Shown: positions 8,119 to 16,732 of the stretch, one piece after another
How positions within the stretch are numbered: position 1 is the stretch's first letter
How the letters are laid out: each line of letters begins with the position of its first letter
From: Cellvibrionales bacterium
GTDB taxonomy: Bacteria; Pseudomonadota; Gammaproteobacteria; Pseudomonadales; JAHEIH01
DNA: 64,000 nucleotides
NCBI GenBank assembly: GCA_024639455.1
Contig: JAHEIH010000003.1
Span: 21,276 to 85,275, forward strand
Direction: 5' to 3'
Translations under genes and position numbers: made by a program
The notes under the pieces: model-generated
Seen by the model: only the letters and a program-made list of their open reading frames with translations
Told to the model about the DNA's origin: nothing
Databases searched by the model: none

Positions 8119-8309
8119 CGATTGAAATGAACCTGTTAGACGACTCAGTAATGGATCAAGTAGCAGGTGGTTGGGTGCAGTATTTCACGACCTTTGGCGC
8201 AGCAGCGACCATGTTTAAAGCGTCTTATGAAACGGCGAATTTCTTCGGCGCTCAGACCTTGGGTACCTGGCTTGGTGGCGAAATTTACGACTACTACAAC
8301 ATGCCTTAA
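8106..8309 (+). CDS. Double-glycine-leader peptide precursor (bacteriocin/microcin-like)
   Basis: A 67-residue precursor with a 22-residue leader ending LLDDSVMDQVAGG. Counting back from the cleavage point, positions -1 and -2 are Gly, -4 is Val, -7 is Met and -12 is Leu, the hydrophobic pattern recognised by C39 peptidases. The predicted mature peptide is 45 residues starting WVQYFTTFG. It has no cysteine, about twelve aromatic residues, a GTWLG (GxxxG) motif and only four charged residues (net about -2). Most class II bacteriocins are cationic, so this is unusual; a non-toxic signalling peptide is an alternative. The ribosome site AGAGGA is well spaced. A candidate immunity gene and the processing exporter follow. 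Confidence 0.8.
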   Translation: MDDLTIEMNLLDDSVMDQVAGGWVQYFTTFGAAATMFKASYETANFFGAQTLGTWLGGEIYDYYNMP

Positions 8310-8316
8310 GACCTTG

Positions 8317-8337
8317 TGGGTCCGCATGGCGGACCCA
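8317..8337 (+). promoter_or_regulatory. Intercistronic hairpin after the precursor gene
   Basis: A perfect nine-base stem (TGGGTCCGC / GCGGACCCA) with loop ATG starts eight bases after the precursor stop. No T run follows, so it is not a typical terminator. It could protect the 3' end of the precursor mRNA or reduce read-through, giving more precursor than exporter. That role is inference. Confidence 0.6.
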
Positions 8338-8360
8338 TCTAATACTAAAAGGAAGCAAAA

Positions 8361-8630
8361 ATGGACAAAATCAACGTATGGGTGTTCACGATGGTGTTAG
8401 CCATGTTGAGCTTGGTGGGTGCTAATACCTTTATCAATATTCAGCAGCAGGATTGGTCAGATGTCGCGCTATCGGTGGGGATAATAATTTTTTTACTGCC
8501 CTTACCGGCCAATCTGCGCTTTATCAGTGCGCAGTTAGCTAGCCAAACCGAGCGTGTCCCTGCGGTGAATGCTCTGCACAGTGTGGCTGGATTGGCCTTT
8601 GTTGGCGGTATTTTCGCTAAAATTATCTAA
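8361..8630 (+). CDS. Small membrane protein, candidate immunity protein
   Basis: An 89-residue protein with three predicted hydrophobic segments, about residues 7-24, 34-50 and 70-87, and a short polar loop (SAQLASQTERVP). It has no double-glycine leader, so it is unlikely to be a second exported peptide. Its position between the precursor and the exporter and its small membrane-bound form suit a self-immunity protein. I do not recognise a family. AAGGAAG precedes the ATG. An exporter accessory role cannot be excluded. Confidence 0.65.
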   Translation: MDKINVWVFTMVLAMLSLVGANTFINIQQQDWSDVALSVGIIIFLLPLPANLRFISAQLASQTERVPAVNALHSVAGLAFVGGIFAKII

Positions 8631-8647
8631 TAGATTAGAGGTGTCCC

Positions 8648-10687
8648 ATGGAAGGGATCCTAACTAGCCACGGGATGTGGCGGTTTCGCCGAACACGCCG
8701 AGTGCCCATCATTTGGCAGGCAGAAGCTGGGGAGTGTGGGCTGGCTTGTTTGGCTATGTGTAATGCCTATCACGGCATTCACATCAATTTAAAACAGCTT
8801 CGCGAGCGCTTTGGTAATGCTGGGCGGGGCGCTTCTATTAAACAGCTTCGCGCCATTGCTCTGCAATGTGGCTTGCGTGGTCAAGTTTACAGCATAGATT
8901 TGACGCAGTTGTCACGTGCGAAAGGCCCGGTCGTGTTGCACTGGGATTTTAACCATTTCGTGGTATTTGTCGGCAAGCGTTTCGGGCGTTATGTCATTCA
9001 TGATCCAGGTCGCGGTGAACGGTGGCTGTCGCGTGCAGAAGTATCGCGCCACTTTACCGGTATTGCTATGCTGCTTGAGGCGGAAGTCGCAGCAGTCGAG
9101 ACGCCCAAGCCTCCGCGTTTAACCATAAGACGATTGCTATATAGCACCACAGTGGCTTCTCAGGTAGGTGCGCTGGTCGCGTTGTCGATTATCCTGCAGG
9201 CCTGCTTGTTACTGTCTCCGTTGTATATTCAAACGGTGGTTGACGATGTTGTACTTCGTGTAGACCACACCTTATTAACGAGTCTTGCGTTAGGCTTTGG
9301 GTTGCTATTGGTATTCCAAACCGCCTTACAATATGTGCGTGATACCGCGGTATTAAGGTTTGCCGCTGCTCTGCAATTGCAATTCGGCCAACGTCTTTTT
9401 CATCACTTGATGGCATTGCCGCTTAGATTTTTTAGCGCACGGCATATCGGCGATGTCCAATCACGCTTCAATGCCATTGATTATTTCAGAGAGGTGCTTA
9501 GCCAGCAATTGGCGATAAGTCTAGTTGATGGCTTGCTGGCACTGGCCTCAATGCTTGCGATGTTCGCTTACAGCCCATTATTGAGTTCGGTGGTTATATT
9601 AACCAGTGGGGTCTCTATGGGGCTCGTGTGGGCTTGTAGTTGGTGGATACGCCGCGCCCAGCAACGTGCCATTCAGGATAGGGCGGAGTTGGACGGCCAT
9701 TTCATTGAAAGTGTGACCCATATACAAACAATTGCTCAGTTGGGCTGGCGCCTAGAACGCAGCGCCCAGTGGTGTGAAAAACTGCAAGACTTCAATGGTG
9801 CTGATGTGCAGGCTAAACTCTGGCAGCTTCGTCTAGACACTATTGTGCGCGGCGTGCAGGGGGGAGAGCACATCCTACTAATATACTTAGCGGCGCAAGC
9901 GGTGATGGCGGATCAACTCACCGTGGGCATGTTATTTGCCTTTTTGGCCTATAAGGGGCGTTTTAGTACCGCTAGCCAAGGCTTGATCAGTGCACTGATT
10001 ACGCTGCGGATGCTGCCAATGTACCGCGAGCGGTTGGAAGATATCGCCCTGACCGAGCGACAGGGTGATTGTTATTTGTTTGATCACCCGCAATCCGCGT
10101 TATTGCAGGTATCTCAGCCTTCGTTTGCGTTGGAGCTTCTCGAAGGAGAATGCGTGGCTATTGCGGGCAGAAGCGGCGGCGGTAAGTCGACGTTGATGCG
10201 TCAATTACTCGGTTTAGAGACCGAGGCAGGGTGTATCCGTTGGGCGTGCCCTCGGCATGAGGTGGCGGCTGTATTGCAGGGTGATAGTTTGCTCAGTGGT
10301 AGTCTGCGGGACAACATTTGCAGCTTTAGTGCGTCGCTGGATCCACAATGGTTGCAGCAGGTTTGCCGCATTGCAGGGGTCGATAGTCTACTGACAGATC
10401 TTCCCATGGGGCTGGAGACCGTGGTCGGCGAATACGGTCACGCCTTGAGTGCTGGTCAGAATCAACGCGTACAAATCGCCAGGGCGCTGTATCGAAAACC
10501 GAGGGTGTTGTTACTTGATGAGGCCACGAGTCATCTGGATGTAGCCGCCGAAAAAAGGCTGATGGCAGCGCTGCGAGATCCGGACTTAGGGTTGAGCATT
10601 TTGATGGTGGCGCACCGTCCCGACTGTCTGGCGGCGGCCGATAGAGTGGTGGCGCTTAATGGCCCATCGCCAGCATTTTCATCATAG
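8648..10687 (+). CDS. C39-peptidase ABC exporter (PCAT)
   Basis: A 679-residue inner-membrane protein that would cut the leader after Gly-Gly and export the peptide. The N-terminal C39 peptidase shows Gln24 and catalytic Cys30 in QAEAGECGLACLAM, His103 in NHFVVFVG and Asp119 in IHDPGRGE, so the active site looks intact. A six-helix ABC membrane domain follows (about residues 165-440). The ATPase has Walker A GRSGGGKST (about residue 508), signature LSAGQNQRV, Walker B VLLLDEATSHLD and an H-loop in MVAHRPD. The signature has Ala for the usual second Gly. Its 3' end overlaps the convergent SafE gene by 32 bases. It resembles CvaB/MchF-type transporters. Confidence 0.93.
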   Translation: MEGILTSHGMWRFRRTRRVPIIWQAEAGECGLACLAMCNAYHGIHINLKQLRERFGNAGRGASIKQLRAIALQCGLRGQVYSIDLTQLSRAKGPVVLHWDFNHFVVFVGKRFGRYVIHDPGRGERWLSRAEVSRHFTGIAMLLEAEVAAVETPKPPRLTIRRLLYSTTVASQVGALVALSIILQACLLLSPLYIQTVVDDVVLRVDHTLLTSLALGFGLLLVFQTALQYVRDTAVLRFAAALQLQFGQRLFHHLMALPLRFFSARHIGDVQSRFNAIDYFREVLSQQLAISLVDGLLALASMLAMFAYSPLLSSVVILTSGVSMGLVWACSWWIRRAQQRAIQDRAELDGHFIESVTHIQTIAQLGWRLERSAQWCEKLQDFNGADVQAKLWQLRLDTIVRGVQGGEHILLIYLAAQAVMADQLTVGMLFAFLAYKGRFSTASQGLISALITLRMLPMYRERLEDIALTERQGDCYLFDHPQSALLQVSQPSFALELLEGECVAIAGRSGGGKSTLMRQLLGLETEAGCIRWACPRHEVAAVLQGDSLLSGSLRDNICSFSASLDPQWLQQVCRIAGVDSLLTDLPMGLETVVGEYGHALSAGQNQRVQIARALYRKPRVLLLDEATSHLDVAAEKRLMAALRDPDLGLSILMVAHRPDCLAAADRVVALNGPSPAFSS

Positions 10688-11321
10688 GCATGGTTGCCGT
10701 CCAAAGCCCAAATAACATTATGCTGATCGCCACCACAAATCTGGTTGTGCGTTGTCTAAACAAACGTTGTAGCCACGCGCCGCTAAAGCTGGCAGCAAGC
10801 ATGGAGGGCAGGGTGCCGATACCAAAGCCCAGCATCAACCAAGCGGCATGACTGTCGCCACTATAGGCAATAGCCCAGCTGAGCGCGGAATACACCAATC
10901 CGCAGGGAAGAAAGCCCCACAATAAGCCAAGAGCCACGGTGCTCCACAAGGTACGCTGCCCCATTAAGCGCCGACTTATGGGTTGCAGTCCGCGCCATAC
11001 AATAGCGCCGCCCCGCTCGAGGATTTGAATACCGCGCCACCAATCTAGCATGTATAAACCCATGGCAATCAGCAATACACCGGCAAACAAACGCATGGCG
11101 GGCATGAGCGATTTTAGATCGCCGCCGATAGCGGCAATACCTCCCCCCAATAGCCCTGCAATGATGGCATAGCTAGCGACACGGCTAAGGTTAAACAGCG
11201 TAATCCGCCACGCCGTCGATTGTTGTTGGCCAAGTGCCGCTGCGATACCGCCACACATGCCCATGCAGTGCCCACTGCCCGCTAAACCCATCAGAATCGC
11301 GGCGGCGAATCCTTCGATCAT
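10656..11321 (-). CDS. TauE/SafE-like membrane protein of the cbb3 assembly cluster
   Basis: A 221-residue polytopic protein. It begins with a Gly/His/Met-rich segment (GLAGSGHCMGMCGGIAAAL) typical of the SafE/UreH-like proteins found beside ccoS in Pseudomonas-type cbb3 clusters. The Cys and Met residues suggest copper or metal handling during oxidase assembly, though this is not proven for the family. The sequence LLWGFLPCGLVYSAL is a second conserved block. The ATG overlaps the ccoS stop as ATGA, indicating translational coupling. Its 3' end runs 32 bases into the opposite-strand exporter gene. Confidence 0.85.
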   Translation of the reverse strand: MIEGFAAAILMGLAGSGHCMGMCGGIAAALGQQQSTAWRITLFNLSRVASYAIIAGLLGGGIAAIGGDLKSLMPAMRLFAGVLLIAMGLYMLDWWRGIQILERGGAIVWRGLQPISRRLMGQRTLWSTVALGLLWGFLPCGLVYSALSWAIAYSGDSHAAWLMLGFGIGTLPSMLAASFSGAWLQRLFRQRTTRFVVAISIMLFGLWTATMPMMKMLAMGH

Positions 11322-11488
11322 TGTTGAGTATCCTTGTCGTTGCCAGTTTTGTCATCGTCGAACAAAATACGACTCGCCTCGTTGTCTAGATCGTCGTATT
11401 GGCCACTGTTGATAGACCAAAACAACAACACGATCACCACAATGGCAAACAGGATGGCGATCGGAATGAGAAGATAAAGACTGTTCAT
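11318..11488 (-). CDS. ccoS: cbb3 oxidase assembly protein CcoS
   Basis: A 56-residue protein with one N-terminal membrane segment (LYLLIPIAILFAIVVIVLLF) followed by FWSINSGQYDDLDNEASRIL. The W-x-x-x-S/G-Q-Y/F-D-D-L-D-x-x-x-x-R-I-L pattern is diagnostic for CcoS, needed for cofactor insertion into cbb3 oxidase. The start overlaps the ccoI stop as ATGA, and the stop overlaps the SafE start in the same way. Size is normal for the family. Confidence 0.93.
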   Translation of the reverse strand: MNSLYLLIPIAILFAIVVIVLLFWSINSGQYDDLDNEASRILFDDDKTGNDKDTQQ

Positions 11489-13875
11489 TGTTTACCCTTG
11501 AATCTTAATGCATTAATCACCACCACCAACGAACTGAGCGACATGCCGATGGCGGCTTGGTAGGGAAGCACCAAGCCCATCATGGCGAGGGGGATGGCGC
11601 AAGCATTGTACAGTAGAGCCCAGCCGATGTTTTGCATGATAACCATATGGCAGCGGGCTGCCGTTGCTATGGCACTGTCGAGGGTGCGAAGGTCTGGGTT
11701 GAGCAGTATGAGGTCGGCGTTGGTTTTAGCTAATTCGCTGGCCATCCCCATGGCCACCGATAAATCAGCCCCCGCCAGCACACCGACATCGTTGATACCA
11801 TCGCCCACCATAAGTACCCGTTTGCCGTGCGCTTGTAGGTCTCGCAGGTAGGTAAGCTTATCCTCTGGGCTAACCCGTGCGCGCCAGTGTTCAATGCCTA
11901 GTTCACTGGCGACGTTGGATACAGTACTGTCGCTGTCTCCACTGAGTATATCGACCCGTAAACCGCGTTTTTGTAAGGCTTTTACAGTAGCGGCGGCTTG
12001 ACCGCGTAGGCTGTCGTTGAGACAAAACCACGCCAGTAGTTCGCCATCGCGGGCGAGGCAAACCCATTGTCCATTGACGGGTGGGGTTTGTTCGCTACCG
12101 CAGCAAAATACCGACTGACCCAATCGGTACACGTGGCCATCCAGGGTGGCCTCAACACCACTACCGGGCACATTACGCCGCTTTTCTAGGACGAGGGTTT
12201 GGTGACTGATGTGGTGAAATGCTTTGGCAATGGGGTGCTCGCTGTCGCGCTCCATCGCGCAAGCGAGCGCTAGACAGGTGCCTTCGTCGAGTTCTGCCTG
12301 CGTCACGCAGCGGGTCAGCTGGATATGGCCGCTGGTCAACGTTCCAGTTTTGTCGAAAATGACCGTGTCGATGTGTTTGAATTTTTCGATCACATCACCC
12401 GCTACCACCAGCATGCCGATCGATTTTAAGCGGGTGACGGCGGCGGTAAGTGCTGTTGGTGTGGCCAGTGACAACGCGCAGGGGCAGCTAACAACCAATA
12501 CGGAAAGGCCGATCCACACCGCGTCTTGCGGTGCCACACTGTACCAATAGGCGGCTGTGATGCTGGCCAGTAGTAATATCGTGGTAACGAATTTGACTGC
12601 CAGAGCATCGGCAAAAGCGGCAATCTTGGGTTTGTTGGCCTGGGCGGTCACCAACATATCGTACACCGCGTGTAAGCGGGAATTGTCTAGGCTGTGGCTG
12701 ACCTCAATTTGCAGGGGAGACTCAATGTTAATGGTGCCGCTGAGTACGGAATCGCCCAGGTCCTTGGATTGTGGCAGCGACTCGCCGGTGAAGGTGGATT
12801 CGTCGATACTCGACTGCCCATCCGTCACGATGCCGTCAACCGCTATGACCTCACCGGGTTTAATCAAGATTCGATCACCCACAGCGATATCGGCCAAGGC
12901 GGTGGCGACGTGTGTTTGTTGCGAACCTTCACCTCTCAAAACGCTAGCACTGCGCGGGAGTATCGCCCTTAGGGCTGTCGCCGGATCACCCAATTGGTGG
13001 CGGGCACGCATTTCAAGATAGCGACCCAGCAGCAACAAAAAGGTAAACATGATGATGGAATCAAAGTACACCGCCCCGGTGCCGCTAATCGTCGCTACCA
13101 TGCTAAGTAGATAGGCGATACCGATGGCGATGCTGACAGGAAGATCCATCCCCGCCGATGTAGCCAGTAAGCTGCGCCAGGCGTTGCTGAAGAAGGGGCC
13201 GGCGGCGTAAAACACCACCGGGGTGGCCACCAGTGCACTCACCCACCGCAGGTAGTCTCGATACTCCACGGAGATGTCGCTAACGTCACCGGCATGCAGT
13301 CCTATGGCGAACATGCCGACTTGCATCATGCCGATAAAGGCGACCCCCAAGCGTTTTAGAAAGAGACGGTCCTCATGGCGTTGGCTGTCTTTTAAAGTGT
13401 CGGCAAGATAGGGCTTGGGGCTGTAGCCCAGCGCGGCGACCTTGCTCACCAAGGCAGATAATTGTGTCTTAGAGTTGTCCCAGCGCACCCGCAAGCGTTT
13501 GTCCTGTAGGTTGAGGTGCACATCGTTTAAGCCAGTTTCGGACTGTAGGGCGTTTTCAATAAGCCAGGTGCAGGCCGCACAGCTAACGCCATCGATCAGA
13601 ATGTCAGCGCACTGCACACCGTTAGCTTCAGTCTTCACGAATTCGCGATTAAAGGCGCTTTGATCGTAAAGCGCAAAGTCTTCACGTTGTTCTTGGGACG
13701 CTTTGGTGGCGGGTGCGGTACGGTATTGGTAATACTGCTTCAAGCCCGCGTCGGCAATGGTTTCTGCTACGGCTTTGCATCCGTAGCAGCACATCGGGCG
13801 ATCTTTACCGTCGATATGGGCGGCGATCGATACGTTATTGGGAATGACATCGTTGCAGTGGTAGCAGTGGGTCAT
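11485..13875 (-). CDS. ccoI: Copper-transporting P-type ATPase CcoI
   Basis: A 796-residue copper-exporting P1B ATPase that supplies copper to the cbb3 oxidase. It has an N-terminal Cys-rich motif (CYHCND, later CCYGCKA), then an HMA-like domain with GVSCAACTW. The actuator motif TGES, the membrane CPC motif in SCPCALSLATP, the phosphorylation site DKTGT and the hinge GDGIND are all present. Length is typical. It is cotranscribed with ccoH upstream (9-base gap) and overlaps ccoS downstream. Sequence gives no sign of inactivation. Confidence 0.95.
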   Translation of the reverse strand: MTHCYHCNDVIPNNVSIAAHIDGKDRPMCCYGCKAVAETIADAGLKQYYQYRTAPATKASQEQREDFALYDQSAFNREFVKTEANGVQCADILIDGVSCAACTWLIENALQSETGLNDVHLNLQDKRLRVRWDNSKTQLSALVSKVAALGYSPKPYLADTLKDSQRHEDRLFLKRLGVAFIGMMQVGMFAIGLHAGDVSDISVEYRDYLRWVSALVATPVVFYAAGPFFSNAWRSLLATSAGMDLPVSIAIGIAYLLSMVATISGTGAVYFDSIIMFTFLLLLGRYLEMRARHQLGDPATALRAILPRSASVLRGEGSQQTHVATALADIAVGDRILIKPGEVIAVDGIVTDGQSSIDESTFTGESLPQSKDLGDSVLSGTINIESPLQIEVSHSLDNSRLHAVYDMLVTAQANKPKIAAFADALAVKFVTTILLLASITAAYWYSVAPQDAVWIGLSVLVVSCPCALSLATPTALTAAVTRLKSIGMLVVAGDVIEKFKHIDTVIFDKTGTLTSGHIQLTRCVTQAELDEGTCLALACAMERDSEHPIAKAFHHISHQTLVLEKRRNVPGSGVEATLDGHVYRLGQSVFCCGSEQTPPVNGQWVCLARDGELLAWFCLNDSLRGQAAATVKALQKRGLRVDILSGDSDSTVSNVASELGIEHWRARVSPEDKLTYLRDLQAHGKRVLMVGDGINDVGVLAGADLSVAMGMASELAKTNADLILLNPDLRTLDSAIATAARCHMVIMQNIGWALLYNACAIPLAMMGLVLPYQAAIGMSLSSLVVVINALRFKGKQ

Positions 13876-13884
13876 GAGTGCCTA

Positions 13885-14364
13885 TTACAGTGACAGCACC
13901 GCGAGGCCGGGTCGGTATTCACCCGATAAGCGCCAAGGTTGGCCATTGTCACTCCCCATAAGCTGCACATAATAGCGCTGGTCGGGCAGGGTGCCGGCGC
14001 CACGATAGTGGCCGTTGCCTTCGTGGAATAGAAACACGTTTTGATCGAGTTCGTCACTGGCGGGGTGTAGCAATTTCAAAACGACTTGCTCTGGAAGCGC
14101 CCCGTGACTTTTCAATACGGCCACAGTGGCGTCGCTTCCCAATGTGACCTGGGCTGAAAAGCCCAGGTCATAAGCCAATTTGTCTTGGTCGAGTAACTGA
14201 TTTATCGCCAAGCCATCTTTGTAGTAAGTGTCGCTCACCACATCGTCACTGCCATCGATGGCGATATAGACCGTAATCAGACTGGCAGTCATCGCGGTGC
14301 CCATCAAACAAATGATGAACCATGGCCAAAAGTGCTTGTACCAGGGGGCTGATTCTTGCTGCAT
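13885..14364 (-). CDS. ccoH: FixH/CcoH family cbb3 assembly protein
   Basis: A 159-residue protein with one membrane helix near the N-terminus (about residues 11-31) and a periplasmic Ig-like domain, the FixH/CcoH layout. The motif DVVSDTYYKDGLAINQ contains the conserved YYKxGLxIN sequence of the family. It is needed for cbb3 maturation, probably with CcoI. The start overlaps the stop of ccoG as TAATG on this strand. Confidence 0.92.
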   Translation of the reverse strand: MQQESAPWYKHFWPWFIICLMGTAMTASLITVYIAIDGSDDVVSDTYYKDGLAINQLLDQDKLAYDLGFSAQVTLGSDATVAVLKSHGALPEQVVLKLLHPASDELDQNVFLFHEGNGHYRGAGTLPDQRYYVQLMGSDNGQPWRLSGEYRPGLAVLSL

Positions 14365-15776
14365 TACATTGTCCTTGGGCCTAAGAAACGGCTTTCTGAT
14401 GTCGCTGATAAATTACCAGATTCGCTGCTGACTGAGAACTCAATTTCGGTCGAGGTCTCGCGAAGGTAGGCGGGATCGGCTTCCAAGCGCAGTGGTAACT
14501 CGACGATTTCACCTGCCGGTGCCTCGATGGTATTGTTGCCGCTAATGGCTAATTCTTTGATGCCGCTGGCACTGACGACAAAGCGGTGGGCGTGGTCATC
14601 CATGTTGATGATCTTAAGGGTGTAGATGTTTTCGATCATCCCCATATTGTTGGTGGTGTATAGGCTGTTGCGGTCGCGAATGGCATCGACCTCCAGTGGA
14701 GTGCGCAGATAAATACGGGCACCAAAGGCGACTACCATCACCAAAATGCCCACCGCGTAACCAATTAACCGTGGCCTTAACCAGTGCACCTCTTTGCCGT
14801 TAAGAGCGTTTTCACTGGTGTAGCGAATAAGGCCCTTGTCGTAACCCATTTTGTCCATGACTGAGTTACAGGCGTCGATACACAGTGCACAGGTAATGCA
14901 CTCATATTGCATGCCGTTGCGAATGTCGATGCCAGTGGGGCAAACCTGTACACACAGTTCACAATCGATACAGTCGCCCTTGTCCTCGGGCTTGGATGCA
15001 TGGCGTTTGCGCGCACCGCGCGGTTCACCGCGGGCCGTGTCGTAACTCACAGTCAGCGTGTCGGCGTCGAACATCACCGACTGGAAACGCGCGTAGGGGC
15101 ACATGTACAAACACACCTGTTCACGCATGTAGCCGGCGTTAATGTAGGTCGCCAAGGTGAAGAAAATCGTAAACGCTACTGCCCACATGTTGGCTTGCAG
15201 GCCCAACAGATCAGGGATCAATTCGCGAATCGGGGTAAAGTAACCAATGAAGGTCACCCCGGTCAGGGCGGCGAAGCCCATCCACATGACGTGTTTCAGA
15301 GATTTACGCCACGCTTTGTTGAAACTCAATGGCGATTTATCCAACTTGATACGCTGGTTACGCGTACCTTCTGAAAACTGCTCGGCCCACATGAAAATAC
15401 TGGTCCACACGGTCTGAGGACAGGTGTATCCACACCATACACGCCCCGCCCACACGGTGACGAAAAATAACGACCACGCGGCGATAATCAGCACCCATGC
15501 TAGCATACTTAAGTCTTGTGGCCAGAAGGTCAGGCCGAGAATGTGAAACTTTCGCGCTGGCAGGTCAAACAGTACCGATTGGCGCTCTCCCCAATGGATC
15601 CAAGGCAGCAAAAAGTAGCCAAGAAGAAGCGGCCAGCCAGTAAATAATCGTACACGCTGGAAGAAACCTTCAATTTTTCGGGTGTAAATTTTTTCGCGCT
15701 TTTGATAAAGGTCGACCTCGCTGACTTCGGCGGGGGCGAACTCGGAAACATCATGCAGAGGGATTTTGTCAGACAC
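14364..15776 (-). CDS. ccoG: cbb3 maturation ferredoxin-like protein CcoG
   Basis: A membrane-bound iron-sulfur protein with several transmembrane segments and two cluster motifs, CIDCELCVQVCP and CITCALCIDACN. A GC-rich periplasmic-type domain sits at the C-terminus (IEFSVSSESGN region). CcoG is thought to reduce Cu(II) for the cbb3 assembly route. The frame is open back to a GTG at 15839, but that codon lacks a ribosome site. The GTG at 15776 has AAAGGA eight bases upstream and gives the N-terminus SDKIPLHDV, so I prefer it (about 470 residues). ccoP lies upstream and ccoH overlaps downstream. Confidence 0.9.
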   Translation of the reverse strand: MSDKIPLHDVSEFAPAEVSEVDLYQKREKIYTRKIEGFFQRVRLFTGWPLLLGYFLLPWIHWGERQSVLFDLPARKFHILGLTFWPQDLSMLAWVLIIAAWSLFFVTVWAGRVWCGYTCPQTVWTSIFMWAEQFSEGTRNQRIKLDKSPLSFNKAWRKSLKHVMWMGFAALTGVTFIGYFTPIRELIPDLLGLQANMWAVAFTIFFTLATYINAGYMREQVCLYMCPYARFQSVMFDADTLTVSYDTARGEPRGARKRHASKPEDKGDCIDCELCVQVCPTGIDIRNGMQYECITCALCIDACNSVMDKMGYDKGLIRYTSENALNGKEVHWLRPRLIGYAVGILVMVVAFGARIYLRTPLEVDAIRDRNSLYTTNNMGMIENIYTLKIINMDDHAHRFVVSASGIKELAISGNNTIEAPAGEIVELPLRLEADPAYLRETSTEIEFSVSSESGNLSATSESRFLGPRTM

Positions 15777-15847
15777 GTGAATTGTCCTTTCGCTGCTTTC
15801 ATCGAGAGTGTTGGGAGCGATAAATACCGCCCCCGACACGTTAAAGA

Positions 15848-16732
15848 TTACTTGTTGCTTAGGCTCTTAACATAAGCGGCTACCACATGGATCTTTGGTT
15901 CTTGCAGGAGATCCTTGAAGGCGGGCATGCGGCCATTGCGGCCTGCGCGAAGGGTGTGTGCGATCATGGCGGGTGAACCGCCATAGAGCCACACGTTGTC
16001 GGTCAAGTTGGGCGCTCCCATGAACTTGTTACCCGTCCCGTCTGGACCGTGACACGCCACACACATCGCCATGTATTGTGGTTGGCCTGCAGCCACGCGC
16101 TCTGGGTCGGCTTGGCGACCAGAAAGACTGATCACGTAGGCAGCGACATTCTTGATGCCCTCATCACCTAGAATAGTTTGCCACGGAGGCATGGCGGCTT
16201 GACGACCGTGCAAAATGGTTGTCATTAGGGTCTGCTGGTCGCTGCCGTAAAGCCAGTCGCTATCCGTCAAATTGGGGAAACCATAGGCACCGCGGGCGTC
16301 CGAACCGTGGCATTGAGCACAGTTGTTAGCAAAGATTCGTGCCCCCATTTTCATGGCAGCAGCGTTTGACGCCAGTTCATCCATGTCTGTCGCCGCATAG
16401 CCTTCCAATATAGGCTGCAAGCGCTCGTTGGCGTAGTCCATTTCACTTTGCCACTGGCCTACCGATGTCCAGCCTAATACGCCTTTGAAATTACCCATAC
16501 CGGGGAAGGCAATGAGGTAGCCGATGCCGAAAATGATGGTCAGTACAAACATTTTGAACCACCACGCAGGCAGGGGATTGTCGTATTCTTCGATACCGTC
16601 GTAGACATGACCTGTCGTGCGGTCATTTTCATCGCGAACTTCAGTCTTACGATTGGCAAATAAGACCCATGTGACCAGCGCAATGCTAACGGTGGTCAAT
16701 ACAATAACCCAACCACTCCAAAAACTAGTCAT
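15848..16732 (-). CDS. ccoP: cbb3 oxidase dihaem subunit CcoP
   Basis: A 294-residue membrane-anchored dihaem cytochrome c. The N-terminus has two hydrophobic segments around the conserved YDGIEEYDNPLPAWW. Two CXXCH sites follow, CAQCH and CVACH, each with a downstream Met ligand region (AAMPPW and RMPAF). It passes electrons from soluble cytochrome c to CcoO/CcoN. Its start overlaps the ccoQ end by eight bases. All residues expected for function are present. Confidence 0.96.
   Translation of the reverse strand: MTSFWSGWVIVLTTVSIALVTWVLFANRKTEVRDENDRTTGHVYDGIEEYDNPLPAWWFKMFVLTIIFGIGYLIAFPGMGNFKGVLGWTSVGQWQSEMDYANERLQPILEGYAATDMDELASNAAAMKMGARIFANNCAQCHGSDARGAYGFPNLTDSDWLYGSDQQTLMTTILHGRQAAMPPWQTILGDEGIKNVAAYVISLSGRQADPERVAAGQPQYMAMCVACHGPDGTGNKFMGAPNLTDNVWLYGGSPAMIAHTLRAGRNGRMPAFKDLLQEPKIHVVAAYVKSLSNK

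Noticed and set aside
8361..8630. Second exported peptide of a two-peptide bacteriocin
   Set aside because: The protein has no Gly-Gly leader and three membrane segments, so immunity or accessory function fits better.
14907..15374. 155-residue open frame opposite ccoG
   Set aside because: It is opposite the iron-sulfur and membrane regions of ccoG; it has no signal, motif or ribosome site.
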